NCBI RefSeq assembly: GCF_900240275.1
Contig: NZ_LT964761.1
Location: 310,298 to 374,297, forward strand
Source: [Lactobacillus] timonensis
Lineage (GTDB): Bacteria > Bacillota > Bacilli > Lactobacillales > Lactobacillaceae
Direction: 5' to 3'
Length of the DNA: 64,000 bases
Numbering within the stretch: position 1 is the first letter of the stretch; every line of letters starts with the position of its first letter. Below, piece after piece: positions 51,053-60,132 of this stretch. Both the position numbers and the translations under genes were made by a program. Under the pieces are notes generated by a model, which was not told the origin of the DNA, ran no database searches, and saw nothing but the letters and a program-made list of their open reading frames with translations.

Positions 51053-52390
51053 ATGACTGTCAAAAGTTCATTCGCCACGGCTGTCGGCAAGAGCAGCTAC
51101 TGGTTTCTCCATACCTTTTTCCACGGTGGTAGTTCACTGCCGGGAAAACTAGCATTACGGATTGACCCTGACGTGCTGACCGCCTTTGCAAAAAAATATG
51201 ATCTGGTAATTGTCACCGGAACCAACGGGAAAACCCTCACGACTGCCCTATCCGTCCGGGTAGCTCGTCAAAAGTTTAACCATGTACTGACCAACCCGAC
51301 TGGCTCTAACATGAAGCAGGGCATTGTCACCACTTTTTTGACTGCTCCGCGCTTAAATAAAAAAGGGCTAGCCATCTTGGAAGTCGACGAAGCTAACGTC
51401 GCAATGGTTTGTTCCTATATCAAGCCACGAGCCTTTATCCTGACCAATATTTTCCGTGACCAGATGGACCGCTATGGTGAAATCTACACGACCTATAAGA
51501 AGATCCTCAAGGGAATCCGGATGGTTCCACAGGCGACGATCATCGCTAATGGTGACGAGCAACTCTTCAACAGTGTCGACCTGCCTAACCCGGTAATCTA
51601 CTACGGCTTTGACAACGGTTATCAAGATGATCTCCGTGCCCCTGCTAATACAGACGGCTTGCTGTGTCCCAAGTGTCAGCACATCCTACACTACCACCTG
51701 CGGACCTACAGTAACCTGGGTAATTACTTCTGCCCTCACTGTGGTTTTCACCGGCCAAAGCTGACCCATGCGGTCACCGCCGTCAATAATCAAACGCCGA
51801 ATAGCTCCGACTTTGCTATCGATGGTCACCCCGCCCACATTGCTATCGGTGGGACCTACAACATCTATAACGCCCTAGCCGCCTATTCACTGGGCCGCTT
51901 CCTTGGTGTTCAACCTGCCCAAATCAGTCGGGCCTTTAACGCTGACGAACGGGTTTTCGGCCGTCAAGAAGAATTCCAGCTAGGCGACAAGACCGTCACC
52001 CTCATCCTGGTCAAGAACCCCGTAGGACTGAACCAGGTGCTCGACATGATCACAACAGACAAACGCCCGTTCTCCTTTGTCTTCCTGCTCAACGCAAACT
52101 ACGCAGACGGGATCGATACCAGCTGGATTTGGGACGGCAACTTTGAAAAGCTGAAAGACTACCAAATCCCGCAGTTCATGACTGGTGGTGAGCGCTACCG
52201 CGACATCAGCACCCGTTTGATGATGGCCGGAATCGACAACGTTTGGCACGAAAAGGACCTCACCAAGGTGATTAATAAGATTAAGCAGTTGCCAACTAAG
52301 CAGGTCTATGTTTTAGCCACCTACACAGCTGTCTTGCAACTAAGAAAAGAACTCGCCGAAAAAGGCGTTGTTAAGGGAGGAATGGACTAA
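51053..52390 (+). CDS. murT: Lipid II amidotransferase subunit MurT
   Basis: A 445-residue Mur-ligase-like protein. With GatD it amidates the D-Glu of lipid II. The ATP motif VTGTNGKTLTTAL is near residue 58. A Cys4 zinc ribbon (CPKCQHI...CPHCGF) sits around 205-230, a hallmark of MurT. GGAAGGA precedes the ATG at 51053. It overlaps gatD by 1 nt. Confidence 0.95.
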   Translation: MTVKSSFATAVGKSSYWFLHTFFHGGSSLPGKLALRIDPDVLTAFAKKYDLVIVTGTNGKTLTTALSVRVARQKFNHVLTNPTGSNMKQGIVTTFLTAPRLNKKGLAILEVDEANVAMVCSYIKPRAFILTNIFRDQMDRYGEIYTTYKKILKGIRMVPQATIIANGDEQLFNSVDLPNPVIYYGFDNGYQDDLRAPANTDGLLCPKCQHILHYHLRTYSNLGNYFCPHCGFHRPKLTHAVTAVNNQTPNSSDFAIDGHPAHIAIGGTYNIYNALAAYSLGRFLGVQPAQISRAFNADERVFGRQEEFQLGDKTVTLILVKNPVGLNQVLDMITTDKRPFSFVFLLNANYADGIDTSWIWDGNFEKLKDYQIPQFMTGGERYRDISTRLMMAGIDNVWHEKDLTKVINKIKQLPTKQVYVLATYTAVLQLRKELAEKGVVKGGMD

Positions 52391-53094
52391 TGGCTCAGTA
52401 CCACTTACAACTCGCCCACCTTTACGGGGATTTGATGAACACCTATGGCGATATCGGCAATATTACGGCGTTGAAGTACTATGCAAAACAAATGGATACT
52501 GAAATTGATGCTAAAGTCATCAGCATGGGCGATGACTTTATTGCCAATGACTTTGACCTTGCCCTTTTTGGCGGCGGCCAGGATTATGAACAGATGGTTA
52601 TTTCAAAGGATATCCAGGGTAAAAGAGCAGAGTTGGTTAAATTTATCGAAAATGACAAGCCGCTAATTGCCATTTGTGGTGGTTACCAACTGCTCGGTCA
52701 CTACTATATCGGGGCTGACGGGGAAAAGATCCCTGGAATTGGCGCACTGGACCACTACACCCTCTCCCAGGACCACCACCGGTTCATCGGTGATATTGTT
52801 ATTGAAAACCCTGAACTAGGGAAGCTACATGGCTTTGAAAACCACAACGGCCGAACTTTTATTGGCAAGTCTGAACGACCATTGGGAACGGTCCTTAGTG
52901 GTCACGGGAACAACGGTGAAGATAAAACCGAAGGGGCCATTTACAAGTCCACCTATTGCTCGTATTTCCACGGACCAATTTTGACGCGAAACGGTGAAAT
53001 CGCTAAAAAGATGCTGCTGACCGCCCTGCACAACAAGTATCCAAATGACGACTTCAGCCAGCAAGAATCCCTGGAAATTAAGCCAACCTTCTAG
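52390..53094 (+). CDS. gatD: Lipid II isoglutaminyl synthase glutaminase subunit GatD
   Basis: A 234-residue class I glutamine amidotransferase. The nucleophile Cys is in LIAICGGYQLLG (about residue 96) and the partner His in YFHGPILTRNGE near 197. It supplies ammonia to MurT. Stop and start overlap (TAATG), so they are strictly co-translated. Confidence 0.95.
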   Translation: MAQYHLQLAHLYGDLMNTYGDIGNITALKYYAKQMDTEIDAKVISMGDDFIANDFDLALFGGGQDYEQMVISKDIQGKRAELVKFIENDKPLIAICGGYQLLGHYYIGADGEKIPGIGALDHYTLSQDHHRFIGDIVIENPELGKLHGFENHNGRTFIGKSERPLGTVLSGHGNNGEDKTEGAIYKSTYCSYFHGPILTRNGEIAKKMLLTALHNKYPNDDFSQQESLEIKPTF

Positions 53095-53105
53095 GAGGCA
53101 TGATG

Positions 53106-53423
53106 ATGAGCGTCAACGAAAACTTAACCTTGTTTTCTGGGATAACCACCTTCCTGTTCATCGTGATTTCATTCTTTGAGTTTCGGTTAAATGGTTACCT
53201 CCGTAGTCACTACCAGGAAATCAATGATGAAGATCTCCGTCAACGCTGGCACAAAGTCATGAGGATGGAAAACCAGTGGAACCTCTTTTCCTGGGTGCTG
53301 ATTTTAGCCCTCTTCATTCTGCCAGATAACTACTTGTTGCTGATCTCCTGCATTCTTTGTCTCTTGGAAACGTTGGTTACCCACCAGATGGACCAGCTGA
53401 AACGCCAGATGCAAAACCAATAA
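53106..53423 (+). CDS. Small membrane protein of unknown function
   Basis: A 105-residue protein with two to three hydrophobic segments (about 8-26, 60-78 and 80-98) and a basic C-terminus. Three consecutive ATG codons follow GGAGG; the third at 53106 has the best spacing (7 nt). It is co-directional with murT-gatD, 11 nt after gatD, so it is probably their third gene. I do not recognise a family. Confidence 0.6.
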   Translation: MSVNENLTLFSGITTFLFIVISFFEFRLNGYLRSHYQEINDEDLRQRWHKVMRMENQWNLFSWVLILALFILPDNYLLLISCILCLLETLVTHQMDQLKRQMQNQ

Positions 53424-53431
53424 AATTTAAA

Positions 53432-53468
53432 AAACGACCTGGACGAAAGCAATCCGTCCAGGTCGTTT
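53432..53468. terminator. Bidirectional terminator
   Basis: A 14-bp perfect stem (AAACGACCTGGACG / CGTCCAGGTCGTTT) lies between the convergent small membrane protein gene and the C69 dipeptidase gene. Confidence 0.85.
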
Positions 53469-53484
53469 GCTATTTCTATGATAA

Positions 53485-54876
53485 CTAGTAATTCAACTTG
53501 ATCTTCAGGGCACCCACCTTGACGATATCGCCAAGACACTTCATTGCCAAATCGTGAGCAGCCTTGGCTGTCTGGTCATTAGCCGCCTGCAACTTATCCT
53601 GCAATGTCTTACCGGACAGTTTAGCTGCCTGTTGGTCAGTCTCCAGCAAAATATGACGGCCAGTTGCCAAGGTATTCTGCTTAAGGGCCTCGATATTAGC
53701 ACTATAACGCTTTGGATGTTCGTCAACAATCGTGGCAATGGCATGAGTCAGCCAGTACATGTTGTTAATGTCAAAGTCCTTCTCCTTTGAATCACGGTAA
53801 GGAGCGGGCGTATCCATGACGTTAGTGTAAAACGGTGCCAACCCGTTAAAGGCGTTCGGCCCGTACGCCAGCCAGCAGACAGCTGCGAAATCAGCAGGGA
53901 CATCGTTGCGAACCTGGAGGACGTGAACTTCCTGGTTACGCTGGAAGCCAATTGGCCGAAAAGCATGTTTTTCACCCTCGCTACCACGGCCATACGGGTC
54001 GTAAGGTGTGTGCTGGTAACGAGAACTCAGTGCATACTTAAAGTCTTCAATCGTCAAAAGGTGTTCCGGCTTCTTAGCAAATGGCAGGTCAGGATTATCT
54101 GGTGACTGGAGATCACTCGGGTTGAATAACCGTTGAATGTACCATTGCCGCGGAATATTGTACCCATAATCGGAATCGTTATGGCTGCCAAAAATGTGCC
54201 GGAAGTTGTAAGTATTGCCACCATCGGTGTTCAGGTGATACTGCTCGATCAACTCTTCCAGGTCAGCTGATGCTAGCGTGTCATCCCTATTAAAATCAAA
54301 GTCAGTAATGCTAAACCAATTTGGCGCAGCAACGTAGCAGTCGTCTGGCACGCGCTTGGCTGCCCAATGGTGTCCGCCGATCGTTTCCATGTACCATACT
54401 TCGTCCTTATCAGAGAAGGCCACCCCGTTTGATTCGTAAGTCCCGTACTTCTCCAGCATGGAACCGAGCAGCTGAACCCCTTCGCGGGCACTATGAATGT
54501 ATGGCAGAATGATCGTAACAAAGTCTTCTTCACCAATCCCTGCTTTAACCATCGGATCGATGCCTAATACCCGCGGGTTGGTCGTACTAGTTTCCGTTGC
54601 GGACATGCAAACGTTAGCAGCGTTAATGCCGCCTTCAGCCCAAATCCCCATCGTCTTGATATTGGCTTGTGGCAACGCCGTATAACGTAGCGGGTTTGCC
54701 GGCAAGTCAACTTTACATTTGCTGGTAACTGATTGGTAGTTCTTTGGTTGCGTGTCCGGGGCAACGACAACGAAACGTTTGGGGTTAAAAGCCGTACTAA
54801 AGTCTTCATTACGGGCAATCAGCGTTGACCCATCCGCCGTGGCCTTTTTCCCGGCCAAAATAGTTGTACATGGCAT
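53485..54876 (-). CDS. C69-family dipeptidase
   Basis: A 463-residue N-terminal-nucleophile peptidase (PepD type). The catalytic Cys is residue 3 (MPCTTILAGKKATADGST), exposed after removal of the first residues. RNEDFSTAFNPKRF and YVAAPNWFSITDFDF continue the fold. It cleaves dipeptides in the cytoplasm. ATG start with AAGGAGAG upstream. Several paralogues are usual in lactobacilli, so I give no symbol. Confidence 0.92.
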   Translation of the reverse strand: MPCTTILAGKKATADGSTLIARNEDFSTAFNPKRFVVVAPDTQPKNYQSVTSKCKVDLPANPLRYTALPQANIKTMGIWAEGGINAANVCMSATETSTTNPRVLGIDPMVKAGIGEEDFVTIILPYIHSAREGVQLLGSMLEKYGTYESNGVAFSDKDEVWYMETIGGHHWAAKRVPDDCYVAAPNWFSITDFDFNRDDTLASADLEELIEQYHLNTDGGNTYNFRHIFGSHNDSDYGYNIPRQWYIQRLFNPSDLQSPDNPDLPFAKKPEHLLTIEDFKYALSSRYQHTPYDPYGRGSEGEKHAFRPIGFQRNQEVHVLQVRNDVPADFAAVCWLAYGPNAFNGLAPFYTNVMDTPAPYRDSKEKDFDINNMYWLTHAIATIVDEHPKRYSANIEALKQNTLATGRHILLETDQQAAKLSGKTLQDKLQAANDQTAKAAHDLAMKCLGDIVKVGALKIKLNY

Positions 54877-54915
54877 TAGTTATCTCTCCTTCATTTTGCG
54901 ACACGACATATATAG

Positions 54916-55464
54916 TTAGTCGGCCAGCGTCCACTTCAATTCATCCAGCACTTGTGGAAATTCCTCAAAGCCGTCACCAGCAAGATAGTGACCGCCCATC
55001 AGGTTCACAATAAGTTTAGCCCCTAAGCCGTGAGCAATCTGTTCCGCGTTTTCAAATGGTGCAATCCAGTCGTTCTTGGCGGTAATCACCACGGCCTTAT
55101 GTAATCGTGGAGCAACTTGCTGGTAATCCACCGGGACTTTGACAAATTCATCGAGTGACGGGCTGCCTTTCAGGGGGCGGTCAAACGGGGCAACCAGAAC
55201 CAGGTTAACATCCCGTAATTCTGGATGCCGTTGGATGAACTTCATTGCCGTCACGCAGCCTAAACTGTGGGCAACCAATGTCAACCCCGGTTCAGTCGGC
55301 AGCTGTTGGTCTAAAAAGTGTTGCCAGGTATCCAGGTGCGGTGCGAAAGCCTCCGGCATCGCCAGCCGATTAACCGTAATCGACGGGCGGGCAGCTTTCT
55401 CCAGCCACGGGAACCAATCATCATCCCGCGTTGATGTTCCGTGAATCAAATATGCATTTGCCAC
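54916..55464 (-). CDS. RBBP9/YdeN-like alpha/beta hydrolase
   Basis: A 182-residue serine hydrolase. HGTSTRDDDWFPWL at the start, nucleophile elbow VAHSLGCV (about 72), TAKNDWIAPFENA for the acid, and GGHYLAGDGFEEFP with the His. GTG start with AAAGGGG at 55464; the ATG further upstream lacks a site. The substrate is unknown. Confidence 0.85.
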   Translation of the reverse strand: MANAYLIHGTSTRDDDWFPWLEKAARPSITVNRLAMPEAFAPHLDTWQHFLDQQLPTEPGLTLVAHSLGCVTAMKFIQRHPELRDVNLVLVAPFDRPLKGSPSLDEFVKVPVDYQQVAPRLHKAVVITAKNDWIAPFENAEQIAHGLGAKLIVNLMGGHYLAGDGFEEFPQVLDELKWTLAD

Positions 55465-55514
55465 GCTAACGTCCCCTTTCAACAATTAAACCCATTATAA
55501 CACTGATGTGAAAC

Positions 55515-55541
55515 AAAAAAGGTGCCGAATTTCTCGGCACC
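55515..55541 (-). terminator. Terminator of the GlsB-like gene
   Basis: The stem GGTGCCGA / TCGGCACC with six T on the minus strand lies 20 nt past the stop. Confidence 0.85.
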
Positions 55542-55562
55542 ACATTACTGATTACATTTTAT

Positions 55563-55832
55563 TTACGCGGCATCTGCCTTATCCTTTGGCCAGAATCCCA
55601 GCAAGAGGGAAACAACCAAGACCACAATCACTGCACCAATTAGTGACGGGATTAACGCCATCCCGGCTAACTGTGGACCCCAATCTCCAAAAATCCATTG
55701 GCCAACACTGGCTCCGATCAGACCGGCGATGATGTTAGAGATCCAACCCATGGCACCACCACGGTGAACAATTGCCCCCGCGGCCATCCCGATTAAACCA
55801 CCAATAATTAACGTCCAAATCCAGTGAAGCAT
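55563..55832 (-). CDS. GlsB/YeaQ/YmgE-type small membrane protein
   Basis: An 89-residue protein with two to three Gly-rich membrane helices (IIGGLIGMAAGAIVHRGG, IIAGLIGASVGQWIFG, VIVVLVVSLLLGF), the pattern of stress-linked GlsB/transglycosylase-associated proteins. AAAGGACG precedes ATG. The function is not known; often stress-induced with Asp23-type proteins, though none are beside it. Confidence 0.85.
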   Translation of the reverse strand: MLHWIWTLIIGGLIGMAAGAIVHRGGAMGWISNIIAGLIGASVGQWIFGDWGPQLAGMALIPSLIGAVIVVLVVSLLLGFWPKDKADAA

Positions 55833-55954
55833 ATCTCAGCACGTCCTTTCTATTCGACGAGTTGGGACAACATTTATTTTGTGATCTTAGTATAGCAAGC
55901 CGGTGTTGATAAGACAATTTAGAAGTTTTGTCTTAAACTATTTTTAATAACTTA

Positions 55955-56998
55955 TTAATAGGAAACTTTCAACAAGGACTTGATTGTCTTACGGGCGGCC
56001 ATATCCTGGTAGGCCTGCTGAATATCATCAAGGGAGTAAACCCGCGTAAAAATCTTACCTGGGTTAATCACACCATCAAGCACTGCTTTCAAGAGCAACT
56101 TCTTGTCATAGTAAGCTACGGATGCCGGACCACCAGCAATGACCACGTTGCGGAAGAATAACTCACCCAGGTCAAAGGACTCATCGTATGGGACACCAAC
56201 CCGGCCAACGTGAGCACCGGGACGACCCATCTGAAGAGCTTCGGCCGTTGACTGCCGGGTACCAACACATTCGAGGACTGCGTCAGCTCCCTCCCCGTTG
56301 GTTAACTCCATTACTTTCTTGACGGCATCGTCACCACGTTCCTCAACGATGTCCGTTGCGCCAAACTCGCAGCCGAGAGATTGACGGTCTTCATGGCGGC
56401 TCATCAGAATAATCCGTTTGGCCCCGCGTAACTTAGCCGCAATAACTCCGCACAGACCAACCGCGCCGTCACCAATCACTGCCGCGGTATCGCCAGGTTG
56501 AACATTGGCGCAGCGAGCAGCATGATAACCGGTTGGCATAACATCAGAGAGAGCTTGCAGACTTGCCAGCATCTTGTCACTATAGTCTGCTGGCTGACCA
56601 GGAATACGTACAAGCGCCCACTGACCGTGCTGGTAGCGAATATATTCCGCCTGGTAGCCACTGGAGAAGTTATCACTGTGACTGAGGCAGTAGCCTTCGT
56701 AACCCTTCCGGCAGGAAACACAGTGACCACAACCGTGGGTAAACGGGGCAATAACAAAGTCCCCCTTCTTAAAGGTTGTGATTGCATCGCCGACTTCCTC
56801 AACGATCCCTAATGCTTCGTGACCGGTGTTCTCAGAGTTGGCTTCCTTCGCGTCTAGACCGCGGAAAGACCATAAATCAGAACCACAAACACTGGCACGA
56901 ATAACTTTTAAAATCACGTCGTCATCAGCCTGGATTTTCGGTATTTCAGCATCTTTAACCGCCATTTGACCAGCTTTGACAAACATTGCTTTCTTCAT
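55955..56998 (-). CDS. Zinc-dependent alcohol dehydrogenase family protein
   Basis: A 347-residue medium-chain dehydrogenase. Catalytic zinc Cys in ASVCGSDLW, GHEALGIVEEVG, structural zinc CGHCVSCRKGYEGYC, and nucleotide-binding VIGDGAVGLCGV (about 170). NAD(P)+ dependent; substrate uncertain. ATG at 56998; a GTG/ATG extension to 57013 is possible. The promoter has a perfect MerR-type palindrome, suggesting induction by electrophiles or aldehydes. Confidence 0.9.
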   Translation of the reverse strand: MKKAMFVKAGQMAVKDAEIPKIQADDDVILKVIRASVCGSDLWSFRGLDAKEANSENTGHEALGIVEEVGDAITTFKKGDFVIAPFTHGCGHCVSCRKGYEGYCLSHSDNFSSGYQAEYIRYQHGQWALVRIPGQPADYSDKMLASLQALSDVMPTGYHAARCANVQPGDTAAVIGDGAVGLCGVIAAKLRGAKRIILMSRHEDRQSLGCEFGATDIVEERGDDAVKKVMELTNGEGADAVLECVGTRQSTAEALQMGRPGAHVGRVGVPYDESFDLGELFFRNVVIAGGPASVAYYDKKLLLKAVLDGVINPGKIFTRVYSLDDIQQAYQDMAARKTIKSLLKVSY

Positions 56999-57039
56999 TT
57001 TTAAGTGTCCCATTTACACAAAAATTTAGCTACGTCTTT

Positions 57040-57070
57040 ATCGTAGTTCCTCAAGTCAACTTGAGGTCAA
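57040..57070 (-). promoter_or_regulatory. Promoter with MerR-type operator and 19-bp spacer
   Basis: Minus strand TTGACC (57065-57070) and TACGAT (57040-57045) are separated by 19 bp. A perfect 18-bp palindrome CCTCAAGTTGACTTGAGG (57049-57066) occupies the spacer. Long spacers with central dyads are the signature of MerR-family activated promoters (NmlR/AdhR group). The regulator gene is not in the window. Confidence 0.8.
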
Positions 57071-57133
57071 GATAACCCTCCTCACTTTTTTGACCGTAAA
57101 ACCGTTTTCTGAGAAAATCTCTCAAATTAACTA

Positions 57134-57162
57134 TTGCATTCTGGCGCGTTGGTCGATAAAGT
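57134..57162 (+). promoter_or_regulatory. Promoter of the AAT-type permease gene
   Basis: TTGCAT (57134-57139) and TAAAGT (57157-57162) with a 17-bp spacer, about 60 nt before the start codon. Confidence 0.55.
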
Positions 57163-57221
57163 ATTTATAGTTTTAATTAGATAACGATGAGAAAATCGTA
57201 TTTAATAGGAAGGAAGTAATT

Positions 57222-58640
57222 ATGAGCCAGTCACAAAACAAGTCAGAACTGAAACGTTCAATGACCGCCGGCCAGATGGAAATGATTTCCCTGGGTGGGG
57301 CCATCGGTGTCGGTCTCTTCATGGGGTCCCAGTCAACCATTAAATGGACTGGCCCTTCAGTTATGCTCTCCTACGCCCTGGTCGGTGTCATTTTATACAT
57401 TGTCATGCGGGCCCTCGGTGAAATGATCTACATTAACCCAGGGACGGGGTCCTTTGCCGACTACGCCACAGAATACGTTCACCCGATTTTCGGCTACATT
57501 GCCAAATGGGCAAACGTCTTTGAATACATCGTCGTCGGGATGTCCGAAGTAATTGCCGCTACTGAGTATCTCCAGTACTGGTGGCCACATACCCCGACCT
57601 GGATAGCCGGTATCGTAATCATCTTTTTCCTCACCATCGCCAACCTGGCTTCGGCAAAAGCTTACGGGTCACTGGAGTTCTGGTTTGCTATGATTAAGGT
57701 TGTTACCATCATTTTAATGATTGTCCTCGGTTTTGGGGTAATCTTCTTCGGCTTCGGTAATCACGGCCACCCAACAGGGATCTCCAACTTGTGGGCACAT
57801 GGCGGTTTCTTTACTGGCGGAGTCAAAGGCTTCTTCTTCTCCCTCTCCATTGTCGTCGGTTCGTACGAAGGAATCGAACTGTTGGGGATCTCTGCCGGTG
57901 AAGTTGCCAACCCGCAAAAGGCGATCGTGAAGTCAGTTAAGTCCGTCCTCTTCCGGATTCTTATCTTCTACATCGGTGCTATTTTCGTAATCGTCACCAT
58001 CTATCCGTGGAACAAGATCGGCATGATCGGGTCACCGTTTGTGGAAACCTTCGCCAAAATTGGGATTACCGCTGCAGCGTCAATCATCAACTTCGTCGTC
58101 TTAACGGCTGCCTTATCCGGAGCTAACTCGGGGATTTACTCCTCATCACGGATGCTATGGAAGCTGTCCGAGGAAGGGGACGCTCCCAAGTACTTCCGCC
58201 ACATTTCCAACCGGGTGGTACCAAACCACGCGATCTACGGAATTTCCGGTGGCATCCTGATCGGCTTTATCCTGGACATGATTGCCACAGCCATGAACAA
58301 GTCAGCTTCTAACATGTTCGTCGTTGTCTTTAGTTCGTCTGTTTTGCCAGGAATGATTCCATGGTTCGTGATTCTGCTAGCTGAGCTGCGTTTCCGCAAG
58401 AACAACCCTGAAGTGATGGCTCACCACCCGTTCAAGTTGCCACTGTACCCACTTTCTAACTACTTTGCGTTCATTATGTTGGTGGTCATTGTCATCTTCA
58501 TGTTTATCAACCCTGATACACGGATTTCCGTGATTGTCGGTGCAGTTGTTCTAATCTTAGCAACGGCAGTCTACCTTCACCGTTGGGGATTAGACAAGAC
58601 GCCGCACGATGCTGACGCCGCGAAGAACGCTAAAGATTAA
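57222..58640 (+). CDS. AAT-type amino acid permease (APC superfamily)
   Basis: A 472-residue transporter with 12 predicted membrane helices. GGAIGVGLFMGSQSTIKWTGPSV is the substrate loop of the AAT family, and EMIYINPGTGSFADYA, GISAGEVANPQKAI and SSRMLWKLSEEG are further hallmarks. Members carry basic, aromatic or small amino acids; the substrate is not readable here. ATG with AAGGAAG upstream. Confidence 0.9.
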   Translation: MSQSQNKSELKRSMTAGQMEMISLGGAIGVGLFMGSQSTIKWTGPSVMLSYALVGVILYIVMRALGEMIYINPGTGSFADYATEYVHPIFGYIAKWANVFEYIVVGMSEVIAATEYLQYWWPHTPTWIAGIVIIFFLTIANLASAKAYGSLEFWFAMIKVVTIILMIVLGFGVIFFGFGNHGHPTGISNLWAHGGFFTGGVKGFFFSLSIVVGSYEGIELLGISAGEVANPQKAIVKSVKSVLFRILIFYIGAIFVIVTIYPWNKIGMIGSPFVETFAKIGITAAASIINFVVLTAALSGANSGIYSSSRMLWKLSEEGDAPKYFRHISNRVVPNHAIYGISGGILIGFILDMIATAMNKSASNMFVVVFSSSVLPGMIPWFVILLAELRFRKNNPEVMAHHPFKLPLYPLSNYFAFIMLVVIVIFMFINPDTRISVIVGAVVLILATAVYLHRWGLDKTPHDADAAKNAKD

Positions 58641-58664
58641 TCGCAACTAGTTTTGCAAGCGATG

Positions 58665-58711
58665 GACCCGCACGTTCCCACCTGCTCGAACGTGACGGGT
58701 CTTTCTTTTAT
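58665..58711 (+). terminator. Permease terminator
   Basis: Arms GACCCG-CACGTTC and GAACGTG-ACGGGTC pair with one bulged base, followed by TTTCTTTTA. Confidence 0.85.
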
Positions 58712-58759
58712 TGCTCACCGCGTACCAAATAGTTCAATCAACAGCAAGGAGGAACTAAT

Positions 58760-59935
58760 TTGCAGAAAAAAGAATCCTTTTATACCAAAGACGTTGTACT
58801 CGTCATGATGGCTTCGTTTTTCTTCATGTTCAGTACAATGTTTATCAACCCGTTAATCAACGGTTACGCCAAGGAACTGGGATCGACGGCCGTCTTTGCC
58901 GGGCTTATCGTCGGTATTATGAGCCTCGCGTCAATGTTTTTACGGCCAGTCGCCGGAAACCTCACCGATCATTTCTCCAAGTACTTACTGGCAACTATCG
59001 GCGGTGTCCTAATCTTTTTGGGTATTCTTGGCTATACTCTGACCCCCAATAGTGAATTATTGCTGGTCTTTCGCTTACTTAATGGGACCGGGTTTGTCCT
59101 TGCCACTGTCTGTATGACGACCTGGCTTGCACTGCTGGTCCCTCGCCAGCACGTCGGCGAAGCAATGGGCTTTTACGGGTTAATGAATGCTCTCGCCATG
59201 GCCGTGGCCCCGGCAGTCTCTATTAACCTCTACCGGCTCATCGGTTACCGTAAGTCGATCATGTTGGCAGCGGTCGCGGCATTATTGATGATTATCTGTG
59301 TCCAGTTTGTTGGTGACCACGGTAAACCTGTTCAGTTAACCCGTCCCCGCGCACATACAACATTTCAAATCATCCAGCCAAATGTCCTCCCCGTGGCGAT
59401 TTTAACCACCCTCTTTGCCATCCCCTACTTTACTACCCAGGCCGACATTGTCTCCTACGTCGAACAGCGGCATGTGAGTGTCGCCATCGGCAGTTATTTC
59501 CTTATCTACGCCGTAATCCTCTTAGTCATCCGAATAGTCTTTAAATCCGCCTTTGACACGGTCCGCTTCGGTGTCTGGTTTTGGGTCAGCTGGGTAGCTA
59601 CCGGGCTTTACGTCTACTTGTTAGCAGCAATGACCAATAATTGGCTGATGTTCTTGGCAGCTGCCGGGATGGCGGTTGGCTATGGTGTCATCTATTCTGT
59701 TCTTCAGGCAACGGCGATGCTGCTGGCGCCAATGGAAGAACAAGGCTTAGCCAGCGCCACCTTCTACCTCGGCCTCGATATTGGGATGACCCTGGGACCT
59801 ATTATCGGCGGAATCATTGATACAATCTTCCCCATCCATGATTTTTACCTGGTCCAACTCGCCCTCTTACCGTTAATGCTGGTTGTCTACCTCATCTGGC
59901 GCAAACGACTAAACGACGCAATTGACCACCACTAA
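58760..59935 (+). CDS. MFS transporter
   Basis: A 391-residue major facilitator with 12 predicted helices. The first loop NGYAKELGSTAVFAGLIVGIMSLASMFLRPVAGNLTDHFSK contains the RPVAG..D motif between helices 2 and 3. The substrate is unknown (drug efflux or sugar/metabolite). TTG start after AAGGAGG at 7 nt. Confidence 0.88.
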   Translation: MQKKESFYTKDVVLVMMASFFFMFSTMFINPLINGYAKELGSTAVFAGLIVGIMSLASMFLRPVAGNLTDHFSKYLLATIGGVLIFLGILGYTLTPNSELLLVFRLLNGTGFVLATVCMTTWLALLVPRQHVGEAMGFYGLMNALAMAVAPAVSINLYRLIGYRKSIMLAAVAALLMIICVQFVGDHGKPVQLTRPRAHTTFQIIQPNVLPVAILTTLFAIPYFTTQADIVSYVEQRHVSVAIGSYFLIYAVILLVIRIVFKSAFDTVRFGVWFWVSWVATGLYVYLLAAMTNNWLMFLAAAGMAVGYGVIYSVLQATAMLLAPMEEQGLASATFYLGLDIGMTLGPIIGGIIDTIFPIHDFYLVQLALLPLMLVVYLIWRKRLNDAIDHH

Positions 59936-59939
59936 AGAC

Positions 59940-59976
59940 AAAAAAGCAGCGACCATTAGCTGGCCGCTGCTTTTTT
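59940..59976. terminator. Bidirectional terminator
   Basis: An A/T-flanked 12-bp stem (AAAAAAGCAGCG / CGCTGCTTTTTT) with an inner CCA/TGG pairing. It ends both the MFS gene and the small minus-strand gene. Confidence 0.88.
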
Positions 59977-59984
59977 CATGAAAG

Positions 59985-60098
59985 CTACTTAACTTCCTTG
60001 GCATTTTCCATCGCCTTCATTAACGAAGGGTTCTTGGAGTGACAGTCCTTAATCATTTGGACTTCTTCTTCCGTTAATTCAACTTGGTACTTTTTCAT
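59985..60098 (-). CDS. Small 37-residue protein
   Basis: The minus strand shows an ATG with GAGG 8 nt upstream opening a 37-codon frame that reads MKKYQVELTEEEVQMIKD, with a CHSKNPSLMKAME motif and a charged tail. It has a good ribosome site, sits 34 nt behind the copper ATPase gene and ends 9 nt before the terminator. It may be a small cytoplasmic accessory of the copper module (one Cys, one His, two Met). I recognise no family. Confidence 0.65.
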   Translation of the reverse strand: MKKYQVELTEEEVQMIKDCHSKNPSLMKAMENAKEVK

Positions 60099-60132
60099 CG
60101 CCATAACCTCTTTCATCGTTTCGTTACTATGA

